Source: Geodermatophilus bullaregiensis (GTDB lineage Bacteria; Actinomycetota; Actinomycetes; Mycobacteriales; Geodermatophilaceae). Taken from it: DNA of 64,000 nucleotides. Below the pieces are notes generated by a model. It was not told the origin of the DNA. It did no database searches and saw only the letters and a list, made by a program, of their open reading frames with translations. Of this stretch, positions 10,169 to 17,804 are shown piece by piece; positions within the stretch are counted from its first letter, which is position 1; each line of letters begins with the position of its first letter. Both the position numbers and the translations under genes were made by a program. The stretch is taken from positions 4,092,001 through 4,156,000 of the forward strand of contig NZ_JAFBCJ010000001.1 of NCBI RefSeq assembly GCF_016907675.1. Direction: 5' to 3'.

Positions 10169-10297
10169 GATTCCACTCTCCCGTGGATTAAGGCCCGCTA
10201 CGAGACCGGGGGCGGTTCACATCACCGGCCCCACACCGCGATCGGATGCCACCCGCCGATCACACGCTTAAACAACCTCGCTGGGCAGTACAACTAG

Positions 10298-10692
10298 CCG
10301 ACCCCAAGCTCGACGAGCGCCAGGTGCTCATGTGCGCCCTCGACCACGACGGCGGGCCGCTCGCCGAGCGACCGGCACTGCCCCTCATCGCCGACAAGGG
10401 CTACATCTCCGCCGGACTCGACCACTACCCGCACGCCCGCGGCGCGACGCTCCTGCGCCGCCTCACCGCAACCGCGCGCCCCGGCCCGGTCGGGCGCTGC
10501 TGGTCCCATTTCGGCGGCTGATTGAGTTTGGCTACGACGCCTAAATGCCCACTCAACCTGGGGCTGTTCGGCGGGCGCGCGCTGGCCGGGTCACCGCCCG
10601 GGTCGCCCAGCGCCTGCAAGCCCTCACCGCCGCCATCCGGTACATCCGCGCCTCGGGCCAGCCGATCATCCCGTCGCCCACGCAGCATTGGT
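10298..10692 (+). pseudogene. IS982-family transposase, C-terminal remnant
   Basis: Across three frames the stretch reads ADPKLDERQVLMCALDHDGG, LPLIADKGYISAGLDH, FRRLIEF and RVAQRLQALTAAI, then RASGQPI. These match the C-terminal half of IS982 transposases (NPKLDERE...LLIADKGF...VRQLIES...RVAQRLLALAAAIWHN). At least two frameshifts are present and the N-terminal half is gone, apparently lost where the IS481 element inserted. Confidence 0.65.
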
Positions 10693-10904
10693 CAGTTCAC
10701 CGCAGCCTACCGCCACCCCAGGCTGACCCTCTCAGAAGATCCGCAGGACACGTCCTACACGTATCGCATGCTGGTCAGGTCGAGACTACGTGTGGCTTGA
10801 CGACCCTTCTCACGGTTGTCCAATGGAGCGTCGCCGGGACTGCAAGGGCTTCGGGACGGTCGGCCTGCCTCGGCCGGAGCTAAGCGGGCACGCGGGTCCA
10901 CTAG

Positions 10905-12315
10905 TAGTACTTCGTTAGGTCTTGTCTGACCTGCGTCCGCGCGCTGCCATGGGGGCATGACTCCGGGGGAGCTGGCCGCCGGTCGAGGGCGGTTGGAGGA
11001 GTTCGCGGCGGAGGTGTTCGCGCCGCTGGCCCGCCGTGATCAGCGGGGCAAGGGCGTGGCCTATGTGCGCGGCCTGCTGCTGGACGGGCGGCGCAAGTCG
11101 ATGCAGCCGATAGCCGAACGGCTCGGCGTGGATCATCAGGGCCTGCAGCAGTTCGTCTCCTCGTCGACCTGGGCGGTCGAGCCGGTGCGCGAGCGGCTGG
11201 CCCGCAAGGCGGTGGCGGTGATCACCCCGGAGGCGTGGGTGGTCGACGACACCGGCTTCGTCAAGGACGGGGTCGCCTCGCCGGGGGTGGCCCGGCAGTA
11301 CTCCGGCACGCTGGGCAAGGTCGGCAACTGCCAGATCGGGGTCTCGGTCTGCGCGGTGACCGACACCGCCTCCTGCCCGCTGAACTGGCGGCTGTTCCTG
11401 CCCGAGCGCTGGGACGACGCCGAGGCCGCGACTGAAGACGCGGCCGCGGCTATCCGGGCGCGGCGCGAGCGCGCCGGCATCCCTGAGGACGCCCGCCACC
11501 GGGCCAAGTGGCGGCTGGCGCTGGAGATGCTCGAGGAGCTGGCCGGCTGGGACCTCGCGCCGCCGGTGGTGGTCACCGACGCCGGCTACGGCACCAACGC
11601 CGCCTTCCGCGACGGCTTGACCGCTCGCGGCTGGCCCTACGTCTGCCAGGTCACCGGCGACCTGACCGCCTACCCGCTCGGAGCGGTGCCCGAGCTAGTC
11701 GGCTACTCCGGGCGGGGCCCGCATCCCAAGCCGCGCTACCGCACCCGTCCGGTCGGGCTACGCGAGCACGTGCTGGCCGCCGGCCGGGCTGCCGCGGGGC
11801 AGCTGACCTGGCGGGAGGGCTCGCGGGGGCCGATGACCTCGGCGTTCGTGGCGCTGCGGATCCGCCCCGCCGGACGCCGACCGACCGGGCGGTTGAGCGC
11901 AGACGGCTCGCTGCCGGCGGCCTGGCTGCTGGCCGAGTGGCCGACTGAGGCCGCCGAGCCCACCGACTACTGGTTGGCGACCCTGCCGGAGGGCACCGGG
12001 CTGGCCGAGCTGGTCCGGCTGCCCAAGATCCGCTGGCGGATCGAGCACGACTATCGCGAGTTGAAGACTGCCCTGGGCCTGGACCACTTCGAGGGCCGCA
12101 CCTGGTCGGGCTGGCACCGCCACGTCACCCTGGTCACCGCCGCCCAGCTGTTCCTCACCGGACTACGCAGCGACCCAAAAGCGGCTGCGCCGGCCTGAGC
12201 CTCTACCGGGTCCTGCACCACCTGCAGGCCCTGCTCGCCACCTGGACCGGCACCTGCGCCATATGCGGACAACGCACTAACGGCCACGCTCGAGCACCGA
12301 CCTAACGAAGTACTA
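10905..12315 (+). mobile_element. IS701-family element
   Basis: The ends are tagtacttcgttaggtc (10905-10921) and its perfect complement gacctaacgaagtacta (12299-12315). The flanks are ctag on the left and ccag on the right, which fits the 4-base duplication typical of IS701 with one later mutation. The length is about 1.41 kb. Confidence 0.82.
10957..12198 (+). CDS. IS701-family transposase, C-terminal frameshift
   Basis: 413 residues. The DDE_5 domain is nearly complete: AYVRGLLLDGRRKSMQPIAE, WVVDDTGFVKDG (first catalytic Asp), GNCQIGVSVCAVTD, NWRLFLPE, VVVTDAGYGTNAAFRDGL (second Asp), KIRWRIEHDYRELKTALGLD (Glu) and HFEGRTWSGWHRHVTLVTAA. After RSDPKAAA the frame shifts: the family C-terminus AGLSLYRVLHHLQALLATW is encoded in another frame at about 12190-12260. 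The present protein therefore lacks about 30 native residues. As the catalytic core is whole, this is the IS copy in the window most likely to keep some activity. Confidence 0.85.
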   Translation: MTPGELAAGRGRLEEFAAEVFAPLARRDQRGKGVAYVRGLLLDGRRKSMQPIAERLGVDHQGLQQFVSSSTWAVEPVRERLARKAVAVITPEAWVVDDTGFVKDGVASPGVARQYSGTLGKVGNCQIGVSVCAVTDTASCPLNWRLFLPERWDDAEAATEDAAAAIRARRERAGIPEDARHRAKWRLALEMLEELAGWDLAPPVVVTDAGYGTNAAFRDGLTARGWPYVCQVTGDLTAYPLGAVPELVGYSGRGPHPKPRYRTRPVGLREHVLAAGRAAAGQLTWREGSRGPMTSAFVALRIRPAGRRPTGRLSADGSLPAAWLLAEWPTEAAEPTDYWLATLPEGTGLAELVRLPKIRWRIEHDYRELKTALGLDHFEGRTWSGWHRHVTLVTAAQLFLTGLRSDPKAAAPA

Positions 12316-12962
12316 CCAGATCACGTCCACGGCGCCTTGGCACTGCGTGACGGGTTGTATACGTCGAGTTAGTGGCTCGATTGAGTCACCGATGCGGCGC
12401 GCATTAAAGGATTGACAGGCGACCGTGTGCCTTCGAGCATTACGCCATCGCGGCGTTGATCACCTTTCAGGTGACGGCGCTCTAGGAGGTGCCGCAAGTG
12501 ACCATTGCCATCTCGCCGACTACACTTCTCAGCCAACAACGCTGCGGGGTTCGGTGGCACGAGGCAACGCTCCCCCCGCCATCACGAGCTACCTTGATTC
12601 CTTCCTCATTTTCGGCCCGATCAAAGAAAGGGGCCGAAGGTGGACGCTTGTCATTGTCCCGTTGCAGGATGGAACTAAGAAGTCGTTGTGAACGTACACC
12701 AGCGGGGTTGGTGCTCCACACCATTTCCGTCTCGTCTGTACCACTCATCGGCGCGGTAGGCCAAGTTGGACTTCCGCAACGTCTTCTAGCCCCTCGGGGG
12801 ACGCGCGTTAAGGTCATAGGAGTCCAACGATCCAGAATACTGCCTCGAAATGAGGGGCCGTTGCGCCTACCACTCGCGTCGTGGTGGCTTCGAGCCGCCG
12901 CCGATGTCGCCGCCACGACCAATATTCGATCGCCACGATACCGCTTGGCCCGGGAGGTCACT
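12316..12962. other. Upstream region of dxs, with possible prenyltransferase remnant
   Basis: No intact gene. A small palindrome tcacctttcaggtga lies at 12460-12474 and an AGGAGG at 12484-12489 precedes GTG codons at 12489 and 12498. These are in frame with dxs through 158 open codons. The translated stretch contains GTRVKVIG near 12800, reminiscent of the RVRVIG motif of cis-prenyltransferases (UppS), so a decayed gene is possible. I treat it as non-coding or pseudogenic because no further motif can be matched. Confidence 0.35.
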
Positions 12963-14738
12963 GTGACCAGCAGCGTACAAGACCTACGTGGTGGCTTGCT
13001 CGCCGGCATCCGCCAGCCGGCCGACCTCCGCAGCCTGGGAGCTGCGGAGCTCTCCCTCTTGGCTGCGGAGATCCGGCGCACCCTGGTGGACTCCGTAAGT
13101 CGAACCGGTGGTCATCTGGGCTCAAGCCTCGGCGTCGTGGAGTTGACACTGGCCCTGCACCGAGTCTTCAATTCGCCGTCGGACCCCATCCTATGGGACA
13201 CCGGACATCAGGCCTACATCCACAAGCTGCTCACCGGCCGCCAGGCGCACTTCCGTACGCTGCGTCAGCCCCGGGGGTTATCGGGCTACCCAAGGAGAGA
13301 AGAGAGCCCGCACGACTGGGTAGAGAACTCGCACGCCTCCACCGCGCTGTCCTACGCCGACGGCCTCGCTCGCGCATTGCAGCTTCGCGGTGAATTAGGG
13401 TCCACCGTTGTCGCCGTCGTAGGGGACGGCGCGTTCACCGGCGGGATGTGCTGGGAGGGGTTGAATAACCTGGGTGCCGCGCCAGACCGTCCGGTGGTCG
13501 TCGTCCTGAACGACAACGGACGCTCCTACGCGCCGACCGTGGGGGGCCTGGCCGCCCATCTTGCTGGCCTGCCCATCGGTCCGTCGTTATTCGAACTGAT
13601 GGGCCTGGCCTATCTAGGGCCGGTGGACGGACACGACATTGGCGCGCTTGAGGACACACTGTCCCGCGCGCGGTCGCTGCGGGCTCCGGTGGTGGTGCAT
13701 GTCCGCACGGTCAAGGGGCGAGGTCATCTCCCGGCCGAGACGGATCCGCACGACCGGCAGCACACCGTCTGCCCGCCGCGGACCAGGTCCTCTCGACCGA
13801 CATGGACTTCGGTGCTAGCTGCAGAGCTGGTAGAGATCGGTTCCCGACGCCCCGATGTCGTCGCACTGACAGCCGCGATGCTGGAGCCCACGGGTCTCGC
13901 CCCGTTCGCAACCGCGTTCCCCGACCGGGCGGTGGATGTTGGGATTGCGGAGCAGCACGCGGTGACCTCCGCGGCCGGACTCGCCATGGGCGGCATGCAC
14001 CCGGTCGTCGCCCTCTACTCCACGTTTCTTAACCGGGCATTCGATCAGCTGCTGCTCGACGTCGGCCTGCACAGGCTACCGGTAACCTTCATCCTTGATC
14101 GAGCGGGTATCACAGGCAGCGACGGGCCAAGCCACAACGGCATGTGGGACCTCTCCATCCTGGGGATGGTGCCGGGCATGCGGGTCGCGGCACCGAGGGA
14201 CGCGGCCCGGCTGGGCGAGCTCCTCGGCGAGGCGGTCGCTCACGACGGTCCTACGGCGGTGCGCTTCCCAAAGGGCAGTCCAGGAGTCGAGTTGCCAGCG
14301 CTCGACCGGTTGGGGACTGCGGACGTCCTGGTAAGCGAACGGCACGCCGAGGTGCTCATCCTGGCGGTGGGCTCCTTGGCGTCCGCGGCCGTCGCCGCTG
14401 CGGAGCGGCTGCGGTCGGCGGGAGTGCCGACGACCGTAGTAGACCCGCGATGGGTGTTTCCCGTTGCGCCAGGACTCGCCAAGGCGGCCCGCCACTACCG
14501 CATCGTGGTCACGGTCGAGGACAATGGAGCGGCCGGAGGCTTCGGTGATGCGGTCGCCCGAACGCTGCGAAATGCTCAGGTGCCTGTCGGGCTGCTTACG
14601 CTGGGTCTGCGGCAGGAGTTTATGGAGGTAGGAGAGCGCGAGGCGATCCTCGCGGCCCACGGCCTCGACGCCAAGGGAATCGCAACATCGGTGCTGCGCC
14701 GATTGCAGCCGGCGGCCCCAATCCGCGCGCCGCGCTAA
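12963..14738 (+). CDS. dxs: 1-deoxy-D-xylulose-5-phosphate synthase, shortened form
   Basis: Condenses pyruvate and glyceraldehyde 3-phosphate to DXP, the entry of the MEP isoprenoid pathway (thiamine diphosphate enzyme). GTG at 12963 follows GGGAGG by five bases, giving 591 residues. Visible motifs: [14 protein letters not shown] (49-62), [10 protein letters not shown], the TPP motif GDGAFTGG...NDN (154-185), GPVDGHD (219-225), [10 protein letters not shown] with catalytic Glu330, and SDGPSHNG. Compared with usual 620-640-residue enzymes, the segment between GGLAAHLA and SLFELMGL is about 40 residues short. The open frame extends further upstream, but that part has no DXS similarity. Location among IS debris and lower GC suggest a second, acquired copy; a housekeeping dxs would be elsewhere. 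Confidence 0.88.
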   Translation: MTSSVQDLRGGLLAGIRQPADLRSLGAAELSLLAAEIRRTLVDSVSRTGGHLGSSLGVVELTLALHRVFNSPSDPILWDTGHQAYIHKLLTGRQAHFRTLRQPRGLSGYPRREESPHDWVENSHASTALSYADGLARALQLRGELGSTVVAVVGDGAFTGGMCWEGLNNLGAAPDRPVVVVLNDNGRSYAPTVGGLAAHLAGLPIGPSLFELMGLAYLGPVDGHDIGALEDTLSRARSLRAPVVVHVRTVKGRGHLPAETDPHDRQHTVCPPRTRSSRPTWTSVLAAELVEIGSRRPDVVALTAAMLEPTGLAPFATAFPDRAVDVGIAEQHAVTSAAGLAMGGMHPVVALYSTFLNRAFDQLLLDVGLHRLPVTFILDRAGITGSDGPSHNGMWDLSILGMVPGMRVAAPRDAARLGELLGEAVAHDGPTAVRFPKGSPGVELPALDRLGTADVLVSERHAEVLILAVGSLASAAVAAAERLRSAGVPTTVVDPRWVFPVAPGLAKAARHYRIVVTVEDNGAAGGFGDAVARTLRNAQVPVGLLTLGLRQEFMEVGEREAILAAHGLDAKGIATSVLRRLQPAAPIRAPR

Positions 14739-15340
14739 CCATGCCCGTACGCGCTCGCTCCGCAAAGCTAATGCCGAGGTCCGGCTTCCCTGAAAGGGGC
14801 CGTAATGGACGAGCTTATCCGCGCCCTGGGATGGCAGCCAACATGGAAGGCTAGACTCTTCATCATTGGCGCCCTAGGGGGTGCGCCACTTTCCTACTTA
14901 GCGGCAGGCAACCTGGTTGAAGAAGCGTCTAACGTCTCCCCATACCTATTACAGGTGGGGTTCTGGGCTTATTCTTGGCGTGGCTCGGCTACTTTTCCCC
15001 CGACATGAACGCCTTGCACGACAAAGCAGCGAGAGCCATTCGTTTCGTCGAGCCTTCTGCCTATACATCCCGCCCGGTGTTGCGCTGAATTTCTCTCAGA
15101 TCGGTCGACCAGCCGTGTATGGCCTCATAATGGGCTTGCCGAACCCTTCTGCCCAAAGAATTACCGCAGGAGTAATATGCTCCGCGGTTGGGCGGCCTCA
15201 TCGTCCTTGGACTTCGAGGCTTGAGTACCGCACGAACGCTATTCCTACACGAATATCGAGCCTCTCCGCAGCTTGTTCGCACAGGAGTGTACGCCCATCT
15301 TCGGCATCCGCTCTACCTAGGTGGCGTCCTGCTGCCACTA

Positions 15341-16509
15341 AAGATCATTAATGGCGGAGGTTCCGGACCCTGCTGACGTGCGGCGCGGTGTGCGCTATGC
15401 CGAAGCCATGAGGTATCCCGACGGTGGTGCGCTGACCGCCGAGGAGCGTGCCCGGCGGGAGCGGGTGCGGCTGGCGGCGGCCGAGTGGATCGAGGAGGGC
15501 GCCAGCGACCGTGAGGTCGCCACCCGGTTTCGGGTGACCCGGATCTCGGCCAATCGTTGGCGGCGAGCGCTGGTCGCCGGCGGCCGGCCGGCGCTGGCCT
15601 CCAAGGGTGCCGGCGGGGCCCGCTGCAAGCTCAGCCCCGCCCAGTTGGATGAGCTGCAGGCCGTGCTGGACATGGGCCCGGCCGCGTGGGGCTGGGCCGA
15701 TCAGTGCTGGACGCTGCCGCGCATCGCCGACGTGGTGCGCACCAGGTTCGGCGTGGACTACACCCTGCCCGGGCTGGATCTGCTGCTGCACCGGCTCGGC
15801 TGGAGCGTGCAGGTCCCCGCCCGGCAGGCCGCCGAACGAAACGAGGAGCAGATCACCGCCTGGCGGGAGGAGACCTGGCCGGAGATAAAACGGCGGCGGC
15901 GGCCCTGGGCGCCTGGCTGGTCTTCGAAGACGAGTCCGGCCAGGGGCTGAGGCCACCAAAGGGGCGCACCTGGGGCCAGCGCGGGCACACGCCGGTGGTG
16001 CGAGTGACCGCACAGAATGCCCCGCGACTGTCGCTGGCCGCGCTGGCGGCCACCAAGCCCGGCCATCGGCCGCGGCTGATCTACCGCACCCACCGCGGCC
16101 GGCGACGCGGAAGCGGGAACGGCGGCCGGCGGAAGGGCTTCACCGAGGCCGACTACGCCGCCCTGCTCGACGCCGCCCACCGGCAGCTCGGCGGCCCGAT
16201 CGTGCTGGTCTGGGACAACCTCAACACCCATGTCAGCGCGGCGATGGCCGAGATCGTCGCGGCCCGGCCCTGGCTGACGGTGTTCCGGCTGCCGCCGTAC
16301 GCCCACGAGCTCAACCCGGTGGAGCCGGTGTGGTCGCACCTGAAGCGGTCGCTGGCCAACCTGACCAAGCACAACCTCGCCGAGCTGACCGCGCTGGTGA
16401 AAACCCGACTCAAACGGATGCAGTACCGACCTGCGCTGCTGGCCGGCTTCCCTGGCCAGCACAGGGCTCGAGTTCGAGCCGTTCTGTAACCCCTGCAGTT
16501 GATGATCTT
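15341..16509 (+). mobile_element. IS630-family element with TA target duplication
   Basis: The ends aagatcattaa (15341-15351) and ttgatgatctt (16499-16509) form an inverted repeat with one mismatch. Both are flanked by TA (15339-15340 and 16510-16511), the signature of IS630/mariner insertion. The length is 1,169 bases. It interrupts the methyltransferase-like gene. Confidence 0.87.
15351..16489 (+). CDS. IS630-family transposase in two overlapping frames
   Basis: The first frame (15351-15950) holds the HTH part: [40 protein letters not shown] and the winged-helix segment [17 protein letters not shown]. The second frame, entered near 15887, holds the DDE core: [20 protein letters not shown] (first Asp), [14 protein letters not shown] (second Asp) and [20 protein letters not shown] (Glu), ending at 16489. 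The join falls at ataaaacgg (15885-15893), a run of four A that could allow ribosomal slippage as in some IS630 elements. It may thus be an active two-frame gene rather than a dead one. Confidence 0.75.
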
Positions 16510-16539
16510 TAGCGAGCTTCGCCGCACGACGCTGGCCAC

Positions 16540-16868
16540 TGAACCGTCCTGGATTTGACGGACGCTCGGTTCAGGCCACAGCGAGGTCCGCGGTGGCGGT
16601 GGTGTCACGGTAGTGGTCCTCGAACTCGACCGGTGGGCGGTAGTCAAGCGCGGAGTGCAGGCGTTCGGTGTTGAACCAGTGCACCCAGGCGGCCGTCTGC
16701 CGCTCGATCTCGTTGCGGCCGGTCCAGGAGCGCTGGCGGTCGATTAACTCGGTCTTGTGGAGCCCGATGGTGGACTCCATCAGCGCGTTGTCCAGGGCGT
16801 CGCCGACCGAGCCGGCGATGATGGCCTCCGAGCAGCGCCTCGGTGAACGCCAAAGACGTGTACTGGGC
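16540..16868 (-). pseudogene. IS3-family orfB, C-terminal remnant
   Basis: The end of an IS3 element with its inverted repeat start tgaaccgtcctgg at 16540. The minus strand encodes YTSLAFTEALL, then (shifted) AIIAGSVGDALDNALMESTI, TELIDRQRSWTGRNEIERQT and WFNTERLHSALDYRPPVEFE, stopping at 16571. Everything upstream of the YTS codons is missing. The break is at the codon where IS30 entered the IS3 copy at 7.4-10.2 kb. Confidence 0.75.
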
Positions 16869-16919
16869 AGAGTCAAATCACACAGATGGAGTGTCAGCCA
16901 GCCCTGCAGCAGTCCCAAG

Positions 16920-17546
16920 CTAGTCCTTCTCCCACTGGAACGTCACGCGGCTATGCGGCTTCAGTATGTGCAGGTTTCCTAGCAAGTAGACCGGGTCGAG
17001 GGGTCGGCCGGCAGGGGTCTTGGCCTTACTAAACTGTAGCCTTTGCCCGTTGTGAACTTGGTGACCCCACAGGGCAACTTCGTCGTAGGTCTTTCCGCTC
17101 AACCCGCCGGTCCATATCTTCCATTGGGACCTCTGGCCATCTGGTACGATCACCTCCTTCACCCAGCCGAGTTTGCAACTGAGGGAGAACATCACGGCGT
17201 CGTCCTCAATCACCCCCTCGTCGATCGTTGCCCTGATGACATCATTCCCGTCAAGAATCTGACCGTTTCGTAGTTGACCCCATTGGATCTCGTAAGGCCA
17301 AACGTGGGGTAAGTGCACTCTAAGAACTGCGTTCTCCGACATGCCGATATTTACCGATCGGTTGTAATGATGTTCCGCCCAGACTATGATGTCCATATTA
17401 TGCCTTGGAAGATTGTCGACTTCGTAGTGATCTTTCCACTTCCCAGGCCGAGACGGGTAGTGGTTACCCTCGGGATCCCTGAAGCCGCCAAAGAATCCCG
17501 CCTTGGATTCATGTGTTACGTGAAATAGCCGTCGAGTCGTGGGCAT
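16920..17546 (-). CDS. Uncharacterised protein, island cargo
   Basis: I do not recognise a family. The product is about 208 residues from ATG 17546, chosen because GGAGAGA lies four bases upstream; an ATG at 17567 is a weaker alternative. It begins MPTTRRLFHVTHESKAGFFG and is rich in Trp, His and Tyr (DIIVWAEHHYNRS, LPHVWPYEIQWGQL, VIEDDAVMFSLS, EVALWGHQVHNGQRLQF). It has no signal peptide or membrane segment and looks like a soluble globular protein. The GC is far below the core. It lies downstream of the membrane hydrolase on the same strand (258-base gap) and directly beside an IS3 remnant, so it is probably acquired cargo. Confidence 0.6.
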   Translation of the reverse strand: MPTTRRLFHVTHESKAGFFGGFRDPEGNHYPSRPGKWKDHYEVDNLPRHNMDIIVWAEHHYNRSVNIGMSENAVLRVHLPHVWPYEIQWGQLRNGQILDGNDVIRATIDEGVIEDDAVMFSLSCKLGWVKEVIVPDGQRSQWKIWTGGLSGKTYDEVALWGHQVHNGQRLQFSKAKTPAGRPLDPVYLLGNLHILKPHSRVTFQWEKD

Positions 17547-17804
17547 CAAATCTCTCCAATCGACCATCCGCCCCGTGTTCTGGCCATGAACCCTGATGCT
17601 GATGAGCGCCTAACGCCACGTCGGCCATACCGCACGTGCTTCGCCTGGACAGGGCCCCAGTCGTAGGCCGAAACCCCGCCGTATTCGACGTGTCGCGTCG
17701 AATCGTAGTGTCGGAAGCGCTACCCCGGCTCCATGAGGCTCATCCACCCTCCGGTGCAGATGGGAATCCTGGGGCTGATGGGGTGCCCTCGAAGAGGGAC
17801 GTGG

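Larger units (their letters stand above)
7424..10219 (-). mobile_element. IS3-family element with 3-base target duplication, interrupted by IS30
   Basis: Inverted repeats are tgaaccgtccccggttct at 7424-7441 and gagaccgggggcggttca at 10202-10219 (TG...CA ends, 15 of 18 matching). Both sides are flanked by cat (7421-7423 and 10220-10222). Without the IS30 insert the length is about 1.34 kb, normal for IS3. It carries orfA and an interrupted orfB on the minus strand. Confidence 0.88.
6382..10293. mobile_element. IS481-family element, interrupted by IS3 which is itself interrupted by IS30
   Basis: The outer ends are ctgtactggccagagacgtt near 6382 and, inverted, aacctcgctgggcagtacaa ending near 10293, each flanked by ctag as a likely 4-base target duplication (6378-6381 and 10294-10297). 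With the inner IS3 removed the element is about 1.1 kb, typical for IS481. It is the outermost shell of a three-level nest. Confidence 0.8.
6507..10297 (+). pseudogene. IS481-family transposase, frameshifted and split by IS3
   Basis: The N-terminal half (6507-7052) carries the HTH (GWTIGHAAAVFNVSWPTAKK), SSRPHRCPRRT and the first catalytic strand (YLDVKKLGNIPDGGGWR). A one-base shift at about 7040 moves the frame to TAFVHTVLDDHSRVAYAE, TDNGSAYRS and RPQTNGKIERFHRTL. At 7423 the gene is cut by IS3 inside LHEYNH. It resumes at 10223 with HRPHTAIGCHPPITRLNNL and stops at 10297. Removing IS3 and one copy of its cat duplication joins the two halves in frame, so the frameshift may be older or younger than the insertion. 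Confidence 0.85.
14805..16545 (+). pseudogene. Isoprenylcysteine/phospholipid methyltransferase-like protein, broken and split by IS630
   Basis: The remnant starts MDELIRALGWQPTWKARLFI with a hydrophobic helix (AGNLVEEASNVSPYLLQVGF). It passes through another frame (FLAWLGYFSPDMNALHDKAA) and later reads ILVLGLRGLSTARTLFLHEY, then LVRTGVYAHLRHPLYLGGVL. The GVYxxxRHPLYLG block is the SAM-binding signature of the ICMT/PEMT membrane methyltransferase family. IS630 cuts the gene at a TA (15339); across the insertion the frame resumes as LASFAARRW and then runs into IS3 debris at 16540. At least two frameshifts are present. It lies 66 bases after dxs in the same direction, so the two may once have formed an operon. 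Confidence 0.6.
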
